The notes: generated by a model not told the origin, from the letters alone. A stretch of DNA of 64,000 bases from Chromohalobacter israelensis (GCA_000761475.1 JQNW01000001.1:558001-622000); one strand, 5' to 3'; shown: positions 40,146 through 49,062, counted from the stretch's first letter. Numbers and translations: made by a program.

Positions 40146-40259
40146 TCGTTGCCAACGAGTCGCACGCCGACGTCAGGGGGCGCGACGGTAGAGGCAAGCC
40201 CAAGGGGCGCAGCCTCGACCCATCGCCCACCCCCTTCTTGATCAGCACCAGGAGCCACG

Positions 40260-40730
40260 ATGAGCAGCTTCGTTTCGACCGGCACCACAAGCACGACCAC
40301 CGCCGAGCCCGTCACGAATAACGGCTTCTGGCCGGATATCGAACCCGATGCGTTCCGTGACACGCATCGCCTCGACGGCACCATCACCGCAGTGCGCATC
40401 GAAGGCGCCCTGCTCGCCGCCATGGCCACGGTCAATCGCACGCTGCGCAATTGGCAGGCCAAACAGGTCGAGGCGGGCTATGACACGGTCGATGCCGTGC
40501 CGGTGCCGATCTGGCAAGCGCCGGGAGTGTTCAAAGCGCTGTATCGCCGCGCGGTCTACTCCACGGCGCACGCCAGCCTGGTCGAGCGTTACGCCGACTA
40601 CGACACCACCAACAGCGGGCGCGAGCGTAGCGAAAGCCTCGCCGAGCCGGCGGAGAGTTACCGGCGCGATGCGGCCTGGGCAATCAGCGAGATCGAGGGG
40701 TGCCCCCATAGCACGGTCGAGCTGATATGA
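40260..40730 (+). CDS. Head completion protein (P2 gpL family)
   Basis: The 156 residues have the gpL pattern NNGFWPDIEPDAFRDTHRLDGTI-like N-terminus and FKALYRRAVYSTAHASLVERY. It completes the DNA-filled head at the connector. The 114-nt gap before it has no gene; AGGAG lies upstream of the ATG. It overlaps gpX by 4 nt. Confidence 0.92.
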   Translation: MSSFVSTGTTSTTTAEPVTNNGFWPDIEPDAFRDTHRLDGTITAVRIEGALLAAMATVNRTLRNWQAKQVEAGYDTVDAVPVPIWQAPGVFKALYRRAVYSTAHASLVERYADYDTTNSGRERSESLAEPAESYRRDAAWAISEIEGCPHSTVELI

Positions 40731-40939
40731 GCCGCACGGTCCACGCACGGCAACACGACACACTCGACGCTATTTGCTATCGCATCTATGGCACCACCGC
40801 CGGCGTCACCGAACGCGTGCTGCGGGCCAATCCTGGACTGGCCGATCTCGGCCCCGTCTTGCCTCACGGTACGCCCGTCATGCTGCCCGAGATCACCCAA
40901 GCCCCCAGCCGTGCGCCAACCGTGCAGCTCTGGGACTGA
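40727..40939 (+). CDS. Tail protein X (LysM-like)
   Basis: The 70 residues start SRTVHARQHDTLDAICYRIYG, a LysM-like fold typical of P2 gpX. It is essential for tail assembly, with an unknown place in the particle. Confidence 0.92.
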   Translation: MSRTVHARQHDTLDAICYRIYGTTAGVTERVLRANPGLADLGPVLPHGTPVMLPEITQAPSRAPTVQLWD

Positions 40940-40962
40940 CTTTCCAACGCTTCGAGGACCGC

Positions 40963-41163
40963 ATGGCCCAGCCGCTCGAAATCACCACCGAAAGCCTCAA
41001 GGCGACCCCACCTGCATTCGTCACCGCTTTATACATGGGCGGCATGACGCCGGCCGACTGGGTCACCGCCCTGACTCTGCTCTACCTGGTTTTGCAGATC
41101 GGCCTGCTAATTCCGCATTACGTGCGCAAGTGGAAGCGCTGGAGGAACCGCGATGAGTCTTAA
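40963..41163 (+). CDS. Holin-like small membrane protein
   Basis: The 66 residues have one clear membrane segment (WVTALTLLYLVLQIGLLIP) and a basic tail HYVRKWKRWRNRD. It sits where P2 has holin Y and overlaps the lysozyme start by 11 nt. Holin function is inferred from size, topology and position. Confidence 0.72.
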   Translation: MAQPLEITTESLKATPPAFVTALYMGGMTPADWVTALTLLYLVLQIGLLIPHYVRKWKRWRNRDES

Positions 41164-41626
41164 ACGCCGCCTCATCGTCGGCGGGACCGCCGGCGCGCTC
41201 AGCCTCGCCACCGCCGTCGTCTCACAGTTCGAAGGGTATCGGTCGGAGGCCTACCGAGACCCCGTAGGCATTCCGACCATCTGTTATGGCCACACCGGCG
41301 ATGTCGATATGGGCCAGACACTGAGCCAATCCGAGTGCAAGGAATTGCTCGCCGAGGATCTCGGCACGGCCTTCGACGCCGTCGACCAGCGCGTCGAAGT
41401 CGAGCTGCCCCCGGCGCGTCGCGCGGCCTTGGCCTCGTTCGTCTACAACGTCGGCGAAGGTAAATTCGCCCGCTCGACTCTGCTGAAGCGACTGAACGCC
41501 GGCAAAGTGCGCGCCGCCTGCGACGAGCTCAACCGCTGGGTCTACGCCGGGGGCCGTAAGCTCGCAGGCTTGGTCAAGCGCCGCGCCGCTGAACGCAAGC
41601 TGTGCCTGCGGGGGCTCGACCCGTGA
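41153..41626 (+). CDS. Endolysin, GH24 lysozyme
   Basis: The 157 residues have the T4/P21-type triad E27-x8-D36-x5-T42 (FEGYRSEAYRDPVGIPT) and a conserved GHTGDVDMGQ stretch. The N-terminal segment RRLIVGGTAGALSLATAVV is weakly hydrophobic and Ala/Gly-rich, as in signal-anchor-release endolysins. It replaces the unrelated transglycosylase-type K of some P2 relatives. Confidence 0.93.
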   Translation: MSLKRRLIVGGTAGALSLATAVVSQFEGYRSEAYRDPVGIPTICYGHTGDVDMGQTLSQSECKELLAEDLGTAFDAVDQRVEVELPPARRAALASFVYNVGEGKFARSTLLKRLNAGKVRAACDELNRWVYAGGRKLAGLVKRRAAERKLCLRGLDP

Positions 41627-42093
41627 TGGCGCTACTGGGGCGCCTGCTCGGCGCCATACCGCTCAAGATATGGCTGGCGTTGATCGGCACCGGAGTGGTC
41701 GGCGTCGGCGGCTGGTTCGCCTGGCAGGAATACCGCACCGCGCTGACCGACGCAGCCGCCGCTCGGCAAGCTCTCGACGCTGCCCAGGCCGAAAACGCCC
41801 AGCGTCAGTTGGTGATCGACGCCTTGTGGCAAAACGCCCAGCGCCTCGAGGAGCAACGCCAGCAACTGAACGACACGAAGGCAGACCTGGAGCGCACCGC
41901 CTCGAACCGACTCACCCGCCTGCGGGAGCTGATCCATGAAAATGCCGAGTTACGTGCGTGGGCTGGTACTCGCCTGCCTGACGCTGTTATCCGCCTGCGC
42001 GAGCGCCCCGCCGTCACCGGCGCCGCCGATTATCGTCAAGCGCTGCGCGACGCCCAGCCCATGCAGCCTCCCCGCGAGCGCACCGATGACTAA
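41626..42093 (+). CDS. Rz-like i-spanin (LysB position)
   Basis: The 155 residues have one N-terminal membrane segment (IWLALIGTGVVGVGGWFAW) and a long coiled coil. The stop/start overlap (TGATG) couples it to the endolysin. It joins the inner membrane to the outer-membrane Rz1 to disrupt the envelope. Rz1 is embedded in its 3' half. Confidence 0.82.
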   Translation: MALLGRLLGAIPLKIWLALIGTGVVGVGGWFAWQEYRTALTDAAAARQALDAAQAENAQRQLVIDALWQNAQRLEEQRQQLNDTKADLERTASNRLTRLRELIHENAELRAWAGTRLPDAVIRLRERPAVTGAADYRQALRDAQPMQPPRERTDD

Positions 42094-42226
42094 CGGCGCA
42101 CTACTCGAGCAGCTCGAGCGAACCGAAGCCGCCTGGGCGCAATGCGCCGCCGAGGTCGATGCCATCATCCAATGCCACGAGCACACCGATGAAAAAACTC
42201 CACCTGCTACGCACGCACCTGATTAA
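41936..42226 (+). CDS. Rz1-like o-spanin lipoprotein
   Basis: The 96 residues start in another frame inside the Rz gene. It has a signal peptide ending in the lipobox LLSAC (lipid cysteine C21), then a Pro-rich stretch SAPPSPAPP, the hallmark of Rz1/LysC. The length is on the long side. Confidence 0.8.
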   Translation: MKMPSYVRGLVLACLTLLSACASAPPSPAPPIIVKRCATPSPCSLPASAPMTNGALLEQLERTEAAWAQCAAEVDAIIQCHEHTDEKTPPATHAPD

Positions 42227-42683
42227 CGCCGTGCCGGGGCTGGCCCGAGATCCCGATAGGCTGCTGACCTTCGTCGAGGATGGCAGCCTCGAGTTTGGAC
42301 GTGGCCCCAATCTGTCCCACGAATATCAGTTCGCCGCGCAGCTGGTGCTGACCGACTTCGGCGATGACCTCGACACCGTCATGGTGCCGCTGCTGCAGTG
42401 GCTGGCCGAGTACCAGCCCGACGCGGATCCCGGCGAGGCGGTCAGCTTCGAAGCCGAGATCCTCAGCAACCAATCGGTGGACGTCGCGCTGCGCGTAAGG
42501 CTCACCGAGCGCGTGATCGCCAAGGTCGATTGCGACAGCGGCCATATCCACGTCGACCATGTCTTGTCGCGGTTCGAGCGCGATGCCTGCCCTATCACGC
42601 GTTGGCAGCTACTACTGCGCGACGCCGAGGCCGACGACGACTACACCCTAGCCGCCGAATGGGGCGAGACCGATGAAAGATGA
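42189..42683 (+). CDS. Tail completion protein R (P2 gpR family)
   Basis: The 164 residues have conserved start MKKLHLLRTHLINAVPGLARDPDRL and the WLAEYQPD motif of gpR. The chosen ATG opens the domain; it overlaps Rz1 by 38 nt and the next gene by 11 nt. Confidence 0.9.
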   Translation: MKKLHLLRTHLINAVPGLARDPDRLLTFVEDGSLEFGRGPNLSHEYQFAAQLVLTDFGDDLDTVMVPLLQWLAEYQPDADPGEAVSFEAEILSNQSVDVALRVRLTERVIAKVDCDSGHIHVDHVLSRFERDACPITRWQLLLRDAEADDDYTLAAEWGETDER

Positions 42684-43131
42684 CCTGCAGGCCCTGGAGG
42701 ACTGGGCCGCGCCCCTGCTCGCCCAGCTCGAAGCCAAGGAACGCCGCCGCCTGGCGCGCGCCATCGCCCGCGACCTGCGCCGCAGCCAACGCCAGCGCAT
42801 CCGCTCGCAAACCAATCCCGACGGCACACCCTATGCGCCGCGCAAGCCCCAAAAATGGCGAGCCCGGCAAGGCAGCATCCGCCGAAGCGCCATGTTCGAC
42901 AAGCTCTCCACCGCCAAGTGGATGAAAGCCACCGCGCACGGCGACACCGCCGTGGTCGGTTTCATGGGCAACGTCGCGCGCATCGCCCGCACCCACCAAT
43001 ATGGCCTGCGCGACCGCGTCGATCGCGACGGCCCCACCATCGAATACCCGCAGCGCGAGCTACTCGGCTTCACCGATGCCGACCGCGAGCTCGTCATCAA
43101 CGCGCTGTTCACCCATCTGAACTCGGTGTAA
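42673..43131 (+). CDS. Tail completion protein S (P2 gpS family)
   Basis: The 152 residues are very Arg-rich (RRRLARAIARDLRRSQRQRIRSQTNPDG), as typical of gpS/virion morphogenesis proteins. It is the last gene of the O operon. The late-promoter element for V starts inside its 3' end. Confidence 0.9.
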   Translation: MKDDLQALEDWAAPLLAQLEAKERRRLARAIARDLRRSQRQRIRSQTNPDGTPYAPRKPQKWRARQGSIRRSAMFDKLSTAKWMKATAHGDTAVVGFMGNVARIARTHQYGLRDRVDRDGPTIEYPQRELLGFTDADRELVINALFTHLNSV

Positions 43132-43187
43132 GACGCCCGCGCCACACCCGCGCCCGCTTCGCCTGGCACCGCAGCTTCCGCACGATA
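43125..43187 (+). promoter_or_regulatory. Ogr-type late promoter of the V operon
   Basis: GGTGT-N14-ACACC (43125-43148), 30 bp, then CGCACGATA (43179-43187). Spacing and downstream box are identical to those before FI. Confidence 0.75.
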
Positions 43188-43192
43188 GCGGC

Positions 43193-43858
43193 ATGCACAA
43201 CGTCGCCGAACTTCTCCGCCTGATTCATAACCTGATCCGCCTGGGAACCATCGACCAGGTCGATCATGAAGCCTCGCGGGTGCGCGTCATCTCCGGCGAG
43301 CTGGTGACCGACTGGCTGCCCTGGATCGAGGGCCGAGCAGGGACGACACGCGACTGGGATCCGCCCACTAAAGGTGAGCAGGTTGTGGTGTTTTCGCCCG
43401 GTGGCGATCCGGCGGCAGGTGTGGTGCTCACTGGCCTTTACCGCCGCGCGCATCCTGCGCCAGCCAACTCCGGCGATGTTTGGCAGCGCGTGTTTCCCGA
43501 TGGCGCTGTCCTGGAGTACGACCACGCGGCACATCATCTGCGGGCCTCCCTGCCCGGCTCCGCCGGCCTGACCGCGAGTGGTCCCGTTACCGTCTCTGCC
43601 GACGGCGCTATCGAAGCGACGACTGAATCGACCCTAACCGCCACGGCCGCCGGCGGCGCGACGATCAACGCCAACACCCTCATCAACGGCAACCTGACGC
43701 TCAACGGCAACTTCAGTCAGCCCGCCGGCAAAAAGGCGACGATGGCCGGCGACGTGGCATTCAAGGGTGCCGTGACCAGCAACGGCAAGGACATCAGCTC
43801 CAAGCATGCCCACGACAAAGTCGAGCCCGGTAGCGGCACATCAGGGGAGGTCATTTGA
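43193..43858 (+). CDS. Baseplate spike protein V (P2 gpV family)
   Basis: The 221-residue protein has an N-terminal OB-fold region (RVRVISGELVTDWLPWIEGRAG). The C-terminal beta-helix is rich in Gly/Asn/Thr repeats (TINANTLINGNLTLNGNF), and the tip has KHAHDKV for metal binding. It punctures the outer membrane. The start lies only 5 bp after the -10-like box, so leader length is doubtful. Confidence 0.92.
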   Translation: MHNVAELLRLIHNLIRLGTIDQVDHEASRVRVISGELVTDWLPWIEGRAGTTRDWDPPTKGEQVVVFSPGGDPAAGVVLTGLYRRAHPAPANSGDVWQRVFPDGAVLEYDHAAHHLRASLPGSAGLTASGPVTVSADGAIEATTESTLTATAAGGATINANTLINGNLTLNGNFSQPAGKKATMAGDVAFKGAVTSNGKDISSKHAHDKVEPGSGTSGEVI

Positions 43859-44208
43859 TGCCTGGCATGTCGCGCGCCACCGGCCAGCGTCTCGACTCGC
43901 TCGAGCACCTCCGGCAATCCATCGTCGACATCCTGACCACGCCGCTGGGCTCGCGCGTGATGCGCCGCGACTACGGCTCGCTGTTGCCCGAACTCATCGA
44001 CCAGCCGCTGAACGGCGCCACGGCTCTGCGCGCCTACTCGGCCACCGTCGTCGCGCTGATGAAGTGGGAGCCGCGCGTCCGCGTGACGCAGATCACCCGC
44101 ATCGTATCCACCACGCGCCCAGGGCGTTTCGACCTGCGCATCGCAGGGCGCCGTATCGACACCGGTGATGACGTGGACATCGACGTCCCATTGGGGGCCG
44201 CCGCATGA
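43858..44208 (+). CDS. Baseplate assembly protein W (P2 gpW, gp25-like)
   Basis: The 116 residues have the gp25-like lysozyme-fold signature SLEHLRQSIVDILTTPLGSRVMRRDYGS. The ATG overlaps the V stop (TGATG); a TTG three bases earlier is possible. Confidence 0.94.
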   Translation: MPGMSRATGQRLDSLEHLRQSIVDILTTPLGSRVMRRDYGSLLPELIDQPLNGATALRAYSATVVALMKWEPRVRVTQITRIVSTTRPGRFDLRIAGRRIDTGDDVDIDVPLGAAA

Positions 44209-45143
44209 GCTCCCCCATCGACCTTTCCCAACTGCCCGCGCCGGATGTCGTCGAAACGCTCGATTACGAGGACATCCTCGCCGAGCGCAAGGCACGGCTG
44301 ATTGAGCTGACACCCGAAGCTGATCGCGCTGACGTCGCAGCCACCCTCGAGCTCGAATCCGAGCCGATCACCAAGCTACTGCAGGAAAACGCATACCGAG
44401 AATTGAACTGGCGCCAACGCGTCAACGAGGCGGCGCGCGCCGTGATGCTCGCCTACGCCAACGATGACGACCTCGACAACCTTGTCGCCAATACCAATGT
44501 CGAACGGCTCGTCATCAACGAGGGCGATCCCGACGCGACTCCACCGGTACCGGCCTCCTATGAAAGCAACACCGAACTCCGCCTGCGCGCGCAAGAGGCA
44601 TGGGAAGGGCTGTCGGTCGCTGGTCCCCAAGCCGCCTACGAATTCCACGCGCGATCTGCTGACGGCCGCGTCGCCGACGTCCGCGCCATCTCACCCCAGC
44701 CCTGCGACGCCCTGCTTACCATTCTCTCCCGTGAGGGCGATGGAACCGCCGACCAGGAGCTGCTCGACATCGTCTATGCCGCCGTCACCCCCGAGGACGT
44801 TCGCCCTGTCGCCGATCGCGTTACCGTGCAATCGGCCGAGATCATCGATTACGCCATCGACGCCGAATTGCAGCTCTACAGCGATGCCGGTACCACACAA
44901 GAGCCCATCCTCGCCGCCGCCAATGCCAGACTGACCCGCTTCGTCGAAGCCCAGCACCGACAACGCCGCCGCCTCGGTGTCAGCGTCTACCGCGATGCAA
45001 TCAAGGCCGCCCTGCACGTCGAAGGCGTAGAGCATGTAAAGCTCAACAGCCCCGCCGATCACATCATCATCGCCGGCACCCAGGCCGCCCGCTGCACCGC
45101 CAAAGCCGTGGCCATCTCTGACGAAGGGGGCAACGATGAGTGA
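44205..45143 (+). CDS. Baseplate assembly protein J (P2 gpJ family)
   Basis: The 312 residues start with IDLSQLPAPDVVETLDYEDILAERKA, the standard gpJ opening. It forms the baseplate wedge with W and I. It overlaps both neighbours. Confidence 0.95.
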   Translation: MSSPIDLSQLPAPDVVETLDYEDILAERKARLIELTPEADRADVAATLELESEPITKLLQENAYRELNWRQRVNEAARAVMLAYANDDDLDNLVANTNVERLVINEGDPDATPPVPASYESNTELRLRAQEAWEGLSVAGPQAAYEFHARSADGRVADVRAISPQPCDALLTILSREGDGTADQELLDIVYAAVTPEDVRPVADRVTVQSAEIIDYAIDAELQLYSDAGTTQEPILAAANARLTRFVEAQHRQRRRLGVSVYRDAIKAALHVEGVEHVKLNSPADHIIIAGTQAARCTAKAVAISDEGGNDE

Positions 45144-45753
45144 GCTATTCCCCCCGAACAGCACCCCGCTCGAACGCGCTGCCGCCGAGGCTCTGGCCGA
45201 AATCGAGCGCGTGCCGGTACCGCTTCGCCAACTCTGGAACCCCGACGACTGCCCGGCACGGCTATTGCCGTACCTCGCATGGGCGTTTTCCGTCGACCGC
45301 TGGGACCCGGAGTGGAGCGAGAGCGCCAAGCGCGACGTCATCAAAAGTTCGTTCTATATCCATCGCCGCAAGGGGACCATCTCGGCATTGCGCCGCGTCG
45401 TCGAGCCCCTGGGCTACCTGCTCGAGGTCGTCGAATGGTGGCAGACCGATCCCCCAGGCCCGCGCGGCACGTTCGACCTGCGCATCGGCGTGCTCGATAC
45501 CGGCATCACCGAAGAGATGTTCACCGAACTCGAGCGGCTGATCGCCGATGCGAAACCTCTAACTCGGCACATCACTGGTCTCGACATCACGTTGAGCACC
45601 TCGCTGACAACGTACGCCGGGGTGTCCGTCTACGACGGGGATGAGCTCGACGTTTTGCCATGGGAGACGCCGGACATCGATATCGCATGCCACTCGCGAC
45701 ATGCCGTGGCCACAACCACCACCGACACCTTGGAAGTCCATCTCTATGGTTGA
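45136..45753 (+). CDS. Tail protein I (P2 gpI family)
   Basis: The 205 residues have conserved LPYLAWAFSVDRWDPEWSESAKR and the YIHRRKGTISALRRVV segment. It connects baseplate and tail fibre. Confidence 0.94.
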   Translation: MSELFPPNSTPLERAAAEALAEIERVPVPLRQLWNPDDCPARLLPYLAWAFSVDRWDPEWSESAKRDVIKSSFYIHRRKGTISALRRVVEPLGYLLEVVEWWQTDPPGPRGTFDLRIGVLDTGITEEMFTELERLIADAKPLTRHITGLDITLSTSLTTYAGVSVYDGDELDVLPWETPDIDIACHSRHAVATTTTDTLEVHLYG

Positions 45754-47047
45754 CGAAAACTCCACCTTTGGCGGTTTCCTGACCGATATCGGCGAGGCCA
45801 AGCAGTCCAACGCCAACGCGCTCAAGATCCCCTGGAAGCTCACCCATATGCTGCTGGGTGATGCCAATGGCATCGACCCGGTACCGGATCCGGCACAGAC
45901 CGGATTGATCAACAAGCGCTATCGCGCCGCGATCAACCAGCTATCCATCGACCCGGCCAACCCCGCGATTCTGATCGCTGAATTGGTACTGCCGCCCAAC
46001 GTCGGGGGTTGGTGGATCCGCGAACTCGGCCTCGAGGATGAGGATGGCGATTTTGTCGCCGTCGCCAACTGCGCCCCCAGCTACAAGCCGCTGCTTGCCC
46101 AGGGCTCAGGACGCAACCAAGTCGTGCGTATGCACTTGATCCTCAGCAACACCGCCAACGTCGAGCTGAAGGTTGACCCGGCGGTGGTCCTCGCCACGCG
46201 AGCTTATGTCGACGACGAGATCGACGCCCACGCACAAACCCGCAACCACCCCGACGCCACGACCACGGTGAAGGGGTTTATGCAGTTCGCGACGCTGCCG
46301 GAACACCTCGCCGGCCAGAGCGCTAACCGCGCCGCCAAGCCATCCGGTGTTGCCGCGATGATCAAGCAATCGCTTGCGGCCGGAAAATATCAGTTCGCCG
46401 CCTACAACGCCAACCGCACCTACACCACCGGCGAGGTCGCGCTCGGGAGCGATGGCGTTTTCTACGAGTTCTACGACCGAGACTTAAATGGCGAGGTCCA
46501 GGGTGTCGATCCCACCGACAGCGCAAATCGCCCGCACATTTGGATGAAGTGGGACGGCGTGCGCCCAGGGCAAACAGTCAAGTGGCGTTCCGAGACGCTG
46601 CCCGAGGGGTACATCGTCAACGACGGCGACGATTACAGCCGCTCCGACTACCGCCGCATTTTCGCCGCGTTCGGCACCACCTATGGCGCCGGCGATGGCT
46701 CTACCACATTCGGTGTGCCCGATGACCGCGACGAGTTCCATCGCGGGTGGGATTTTGGGGCCTCTGGGCGTTCTTTGAATGAACACCAGAGCGATACGTT
46801 CAAGAACCACTTTCATTACATGCCAACTGTTAATGGTGGCCCTTCAGAAAGTGATATTGATGCGGCTTTCAATGACAACGTAGCGTGGGACAACAATATA
46901 ATTACTGATGGAAGCTTGCTTAATAATTCATCCATACAAACCAATACGAGGTTGCGAACTTACCGAGCTGGTACTGATCAACCAGGCCTGACCGGCAACG
47001 AAACCCGCCCCCGCAACAACGCCGTCATCTACCTGACCAAGATCTAA
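45746..47047 (+). CDS. Tail fibre protein (P2 gpH-like) with collar domain
   Basis: The 433 residues are shorter than P2 H (669). Residues 1-150 are the conserved baseplate-attaching domain (MVDENSTFGGFLTDIGEAKQ). A phage tail-collar domain lies at about 281-335 (LPEGYIVNDGDDYSRSDYRRIFAAFG). The C-terminal receptor-binding part (about 350-405) is encoded by DNA clearly richer in A/T than the rest, a sign of recent exchange. The start overlaps gene I by 8 nt. Confidence 0.92.
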   Translation: MVDENSTFGGFLTDIGEAKQSNANALKIPWKLTHMLLGDANGIDPVPDPAQTGLINKRYRAAINQLSIDPANPAILIAELVLPPNVGGWWIRELGLEDEDGDFVAVANCAPSYKPLLAQGSGRNQVVRMHLILSNTANVELKVDPAVVLATRAYVDDEIDAHAQTRNHPDATTTVKGFMQFATLPEHLAGQSANRAAKPSGVAAMIKQSLAAGKYQFAAYNANRTYTTGEVALGSDGVFYEFYDRDLNGEVQGVDPTDSANRPHIWMKWDGVRPGQTVKWRSETLPEGYIVNDGDDYSRSDYRRIFAAFGTTYGAGDGSTTFGVPDDRDEFHRGWDFGASGRSLNEHQSDTFKNHFHYMPTVNGGPSESDIDAAFNDNVAWDNNIITDGSLLNNSSIQTNTRLRTYRAGTDQPGLTGNETRPRNNAVIYLTKI

Positions 47048-47057
47048 GAGGCCAGCC

Positions 47058-47711
47058 ATGCGCATCTACGACATCAACCCGACCGACCAGACCGTCATCG
47101 ATCCCGCTGGCAGAGAAGCACCGCGCGATCCGATGCGCGGCGAGCCCCGCGTCCCGCGCGGCGCGATGGTAGTCGAGCCGCCTGAAACTGGCGATCATGA
47201 GGTCGCCAGGGCTGTCGACAGCGAGACATGGGAAGTCGTGGCGGACTGGCGTGGCCACGTCTACTACACCGCCGACGGGCGGCGCCACGAGATCACTGAG
47301 CTGGGCGTCGAGCCCCCGGCCGACGCGCTCGACGAAGCCCCGCCCGAGCCCCTAGAAGACGTTGCCGCCCGTAAACGTGACGAGATCGAGATCGCACGCG
47401 ACGAGGCCATCGCCGCCGGCTTCGAGCACGCTTTCGGCGACGCCACGGACACGGTGCAAATGCGCCAACGCGACCGTGAAAACATCATGGGCCTCGCCGT
47501 CAGCGCCCAGCGCAATCCCGAGAGCACGTTCGAGTTCCGCGCTGAATCGAATGCGAAATATCAGCTGACAGCGGACGAAATGCTCGAGCTCGCCGAGGCC
47601 GCGCAAGCGCACGTCAGCGAGCAATATCAGCACAGTTGGCAGCGGAAGGGTGAGATCGACGCCGCGCTTGAGGCCGAGGACCGGGATGCCCTGGAAGCGC
47701 TGAGCTGGTGA
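47058..47711 (+). CDS. Tail fibre assembly chaperone (gpG position)
   Basis: The 217-residue protein has a C-terminal DUF4376-like region (RKRDEIEIARDEAIAAGFEHAFG...RDRENIMGLAVSAQ), common in tail fibre chaperones next to fibre genes. Last gene of the V operon, followed by a hairpin. Confidence 0.82.
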   Translation: MRIYDINPTDQTVIDPAGREAPRDPMRGEPRVPRGAMVVEPPETGDHEVARAVDSETWEVVADWRGHVYYTADGRRHEITELGVEPPADALDEAPPEPLEDVAARKRDEIEIARDEAIAAGFEHAFGDATDTVQMRQRDRENIMGLAVSAQRNPESTFEFRAESNAKYQLTADEMLELAEAAQAHVSEQYQHSWQRKGEIDAALEAEDRDALEALSW

Positions 47712-47725
47712 ACGCTTCCTCAAGT

Positions 47726-47750
47726 AAAAAGCCCGCCAAAAATGGCGGGC
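47726..47750. terminator. Terminator between G and the accessory pair
   Basis: GCCCGCCA-AAAA-TGGCGGGC with a 5-T run on the minus strand side. It ends the minus-strand accessory gene immediately at its stop codon and may also stop the V operon. Confidence 0.85.
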
Positions 47751-48328
47751 TATTGGTGGTGCCGCTTGCAAAGAGACACATAGCTAAAAAGCGTATCGGC
47801 CAGGCTGGTTAGCCTAAATCCATAAATTGTAGACTCTGCCCATGGCCCGGTATCTGGCGGAAGCACTAGCCCAGTTCTAAGTAGCCCATATAAAATACCA
47901 GTAGTTTCCGTACGCGTGAGAAAAAGATGCCTCTCCACATCTTGAAGGTAATTTTGATACCCATCTCGGCTCGATAAGTCGTTTTTTCGATGTTCTCGCA
48001 TCAAAAGCAGAAGGTTCAGCTCAGTCTCCGTAAGATTGGATACAGATGACAAAGCCATCTGCACCAAATCAGAATTTTCATCAGCTTCACCCGACCTTAT
48101 ACCACCGACCATTACGTCAGAGATGAAGTCGATCACCTTTTTTTCGGAACAGGCTTCAAAAGCCCTCCCCACTCGCATATATAGAGAGAAGCGATGGTCA
48201 CTGTTACATAGCTCGTCTTCGGTCATACCATGGGCTTTTGCTTTCAGGAATAGCCGTTCAAACTTCCACTCCATATAGCCGCGATACGCTAACCCGAAGC
48301 TCTTCAACATCAACTCTGCTCCACTCAT
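47750..48328 (-). CDS. Accessory protein of unknown function (moron)
   Basis: The 192 residues, with no membrane segment, are mostly helical. It includes FISDVMVGGIRSGE and a C-terminal part VERHLFLTRTETTGILYGLLRTGLVLP that could be a winged-helix-like domain. The start MSGAELMLKSFG has GGGA upstream; a GTG six codons earlier is possible. Base composition is much more A/T-rich than the flanking tail genes, and the strand is opposite. No family recognised. The P2 equivalent position holds the exclusion gene Z/fun. Confidence 0.7.
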   Translation of the reverse strand: MSGAELMLKSFGLAYRGYMEWKFERLFLKAKAHGMTEDELCNSDHRFSLYMRVGRAFEACSEKKVIDFISDVMVGGIRSGEADENSDLVQMALSSVSNLTETELNLLLLMREHRKNDLSSRDGYQNYLQDVERHLFLTRTETTGILYGLLRTGLVLPPDTGPWAESTIYGFRLTSLADTLFSYVSLCKRHHQ

Positions 48329-48411
48329 TTTTATTCCCACAAGCACTTATTTATTAGCATAAACACACCTTCAATAATCGCCTTCACTGGCGATATGCCA
48401 GAAGGAAGCGA

Positions 48412-49014
48412 TCAAACTTCCTGGCTTTCAAATTCATCTTTCGGCTTTACTTTTATCATCTCATCACAAGCACCAATAGCTTCATCACAAAGAGAAACCA
48501 TGTAGTCAATATTATCTTCACCTAGCTCCCCCAGTTCGTTTATAGTCAGCAATATCTTTCTTTGCACTTCCACATGCATCACCATAGCAATTAAAGTTGT
48601 GTACTTACTCATAACCGTTTCTTCCAGGCACATAAAAACATCTAAACGATCACCGCCACCCGACATTTGACCAAAATAACTCTCTGGAAGTAAATTAGCA
48701 TTCAAGCCAAGCAAGTCAACATCCTCTTTTACTAGTATTTTATATTGCAGCAGAGCTGACCGAATGACGCTCAACTCTAAAATAAGAGTGTGCTGCGCGA
48801 CTCTTTCAACTCTTAAGCGCTCTTTTTCTTCTCGCTGTTGCCTTTGTACTTCCAGTCTTGATGGAACATACACAGCAACCAGAATGGCGGCTATAGACCC
48901 TATCGCCTGTACCCATGCAGGACTCCAAAAATTGCCATTTAATTCTGCAAAAAAAATATAGAAAAGCAAACAAGACAACCCGCCCACCAATAAAAATTTA
49001 ACCCACGTTTTCAT
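48412..49014 (-). CDS. Accessory two-helix membrane protein (moron)
   Basis: The 200-residue protein has two membrane segments at about 5-23 and 33-50 (WVQAIGSIAAILVAVYVPSRLE), a charged coiled region QRQQREEKERLRVERV, then a helical cytoplasmic domain. The SPAWVQAIGSIAAI motif recurs in small phage- and island-borne membrane proteins. It is A/T-rich, in the same orientation as and upstream of the 47750-48328 gene with an 83-nt gap, so possibly one operon. Function unknown. Confidence 0.7.
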   Translation of the reverse strand: MKTWVKFLLVGGLSCLLFYIFFAELNGNFWSPAWVQAIGSIAAILVAVYVPSRLEVQRQQREEKERLRVERVAQHTLILELSVIRSALLQYKILVKEDVDLLGLNANLLPESYFGQMSGGGDRLDVFMCLEETVMSKYTTLIAMVMHVEVQRKILLTINELGELGEDNIDYMVSLCDEAIGACDEMIKVKPKDEFESQEV

Positions 49015-49062
49015 CCCTACATTCCCTTAGCAGTCATTTTCTCGCACCGTACCACAACCCAC

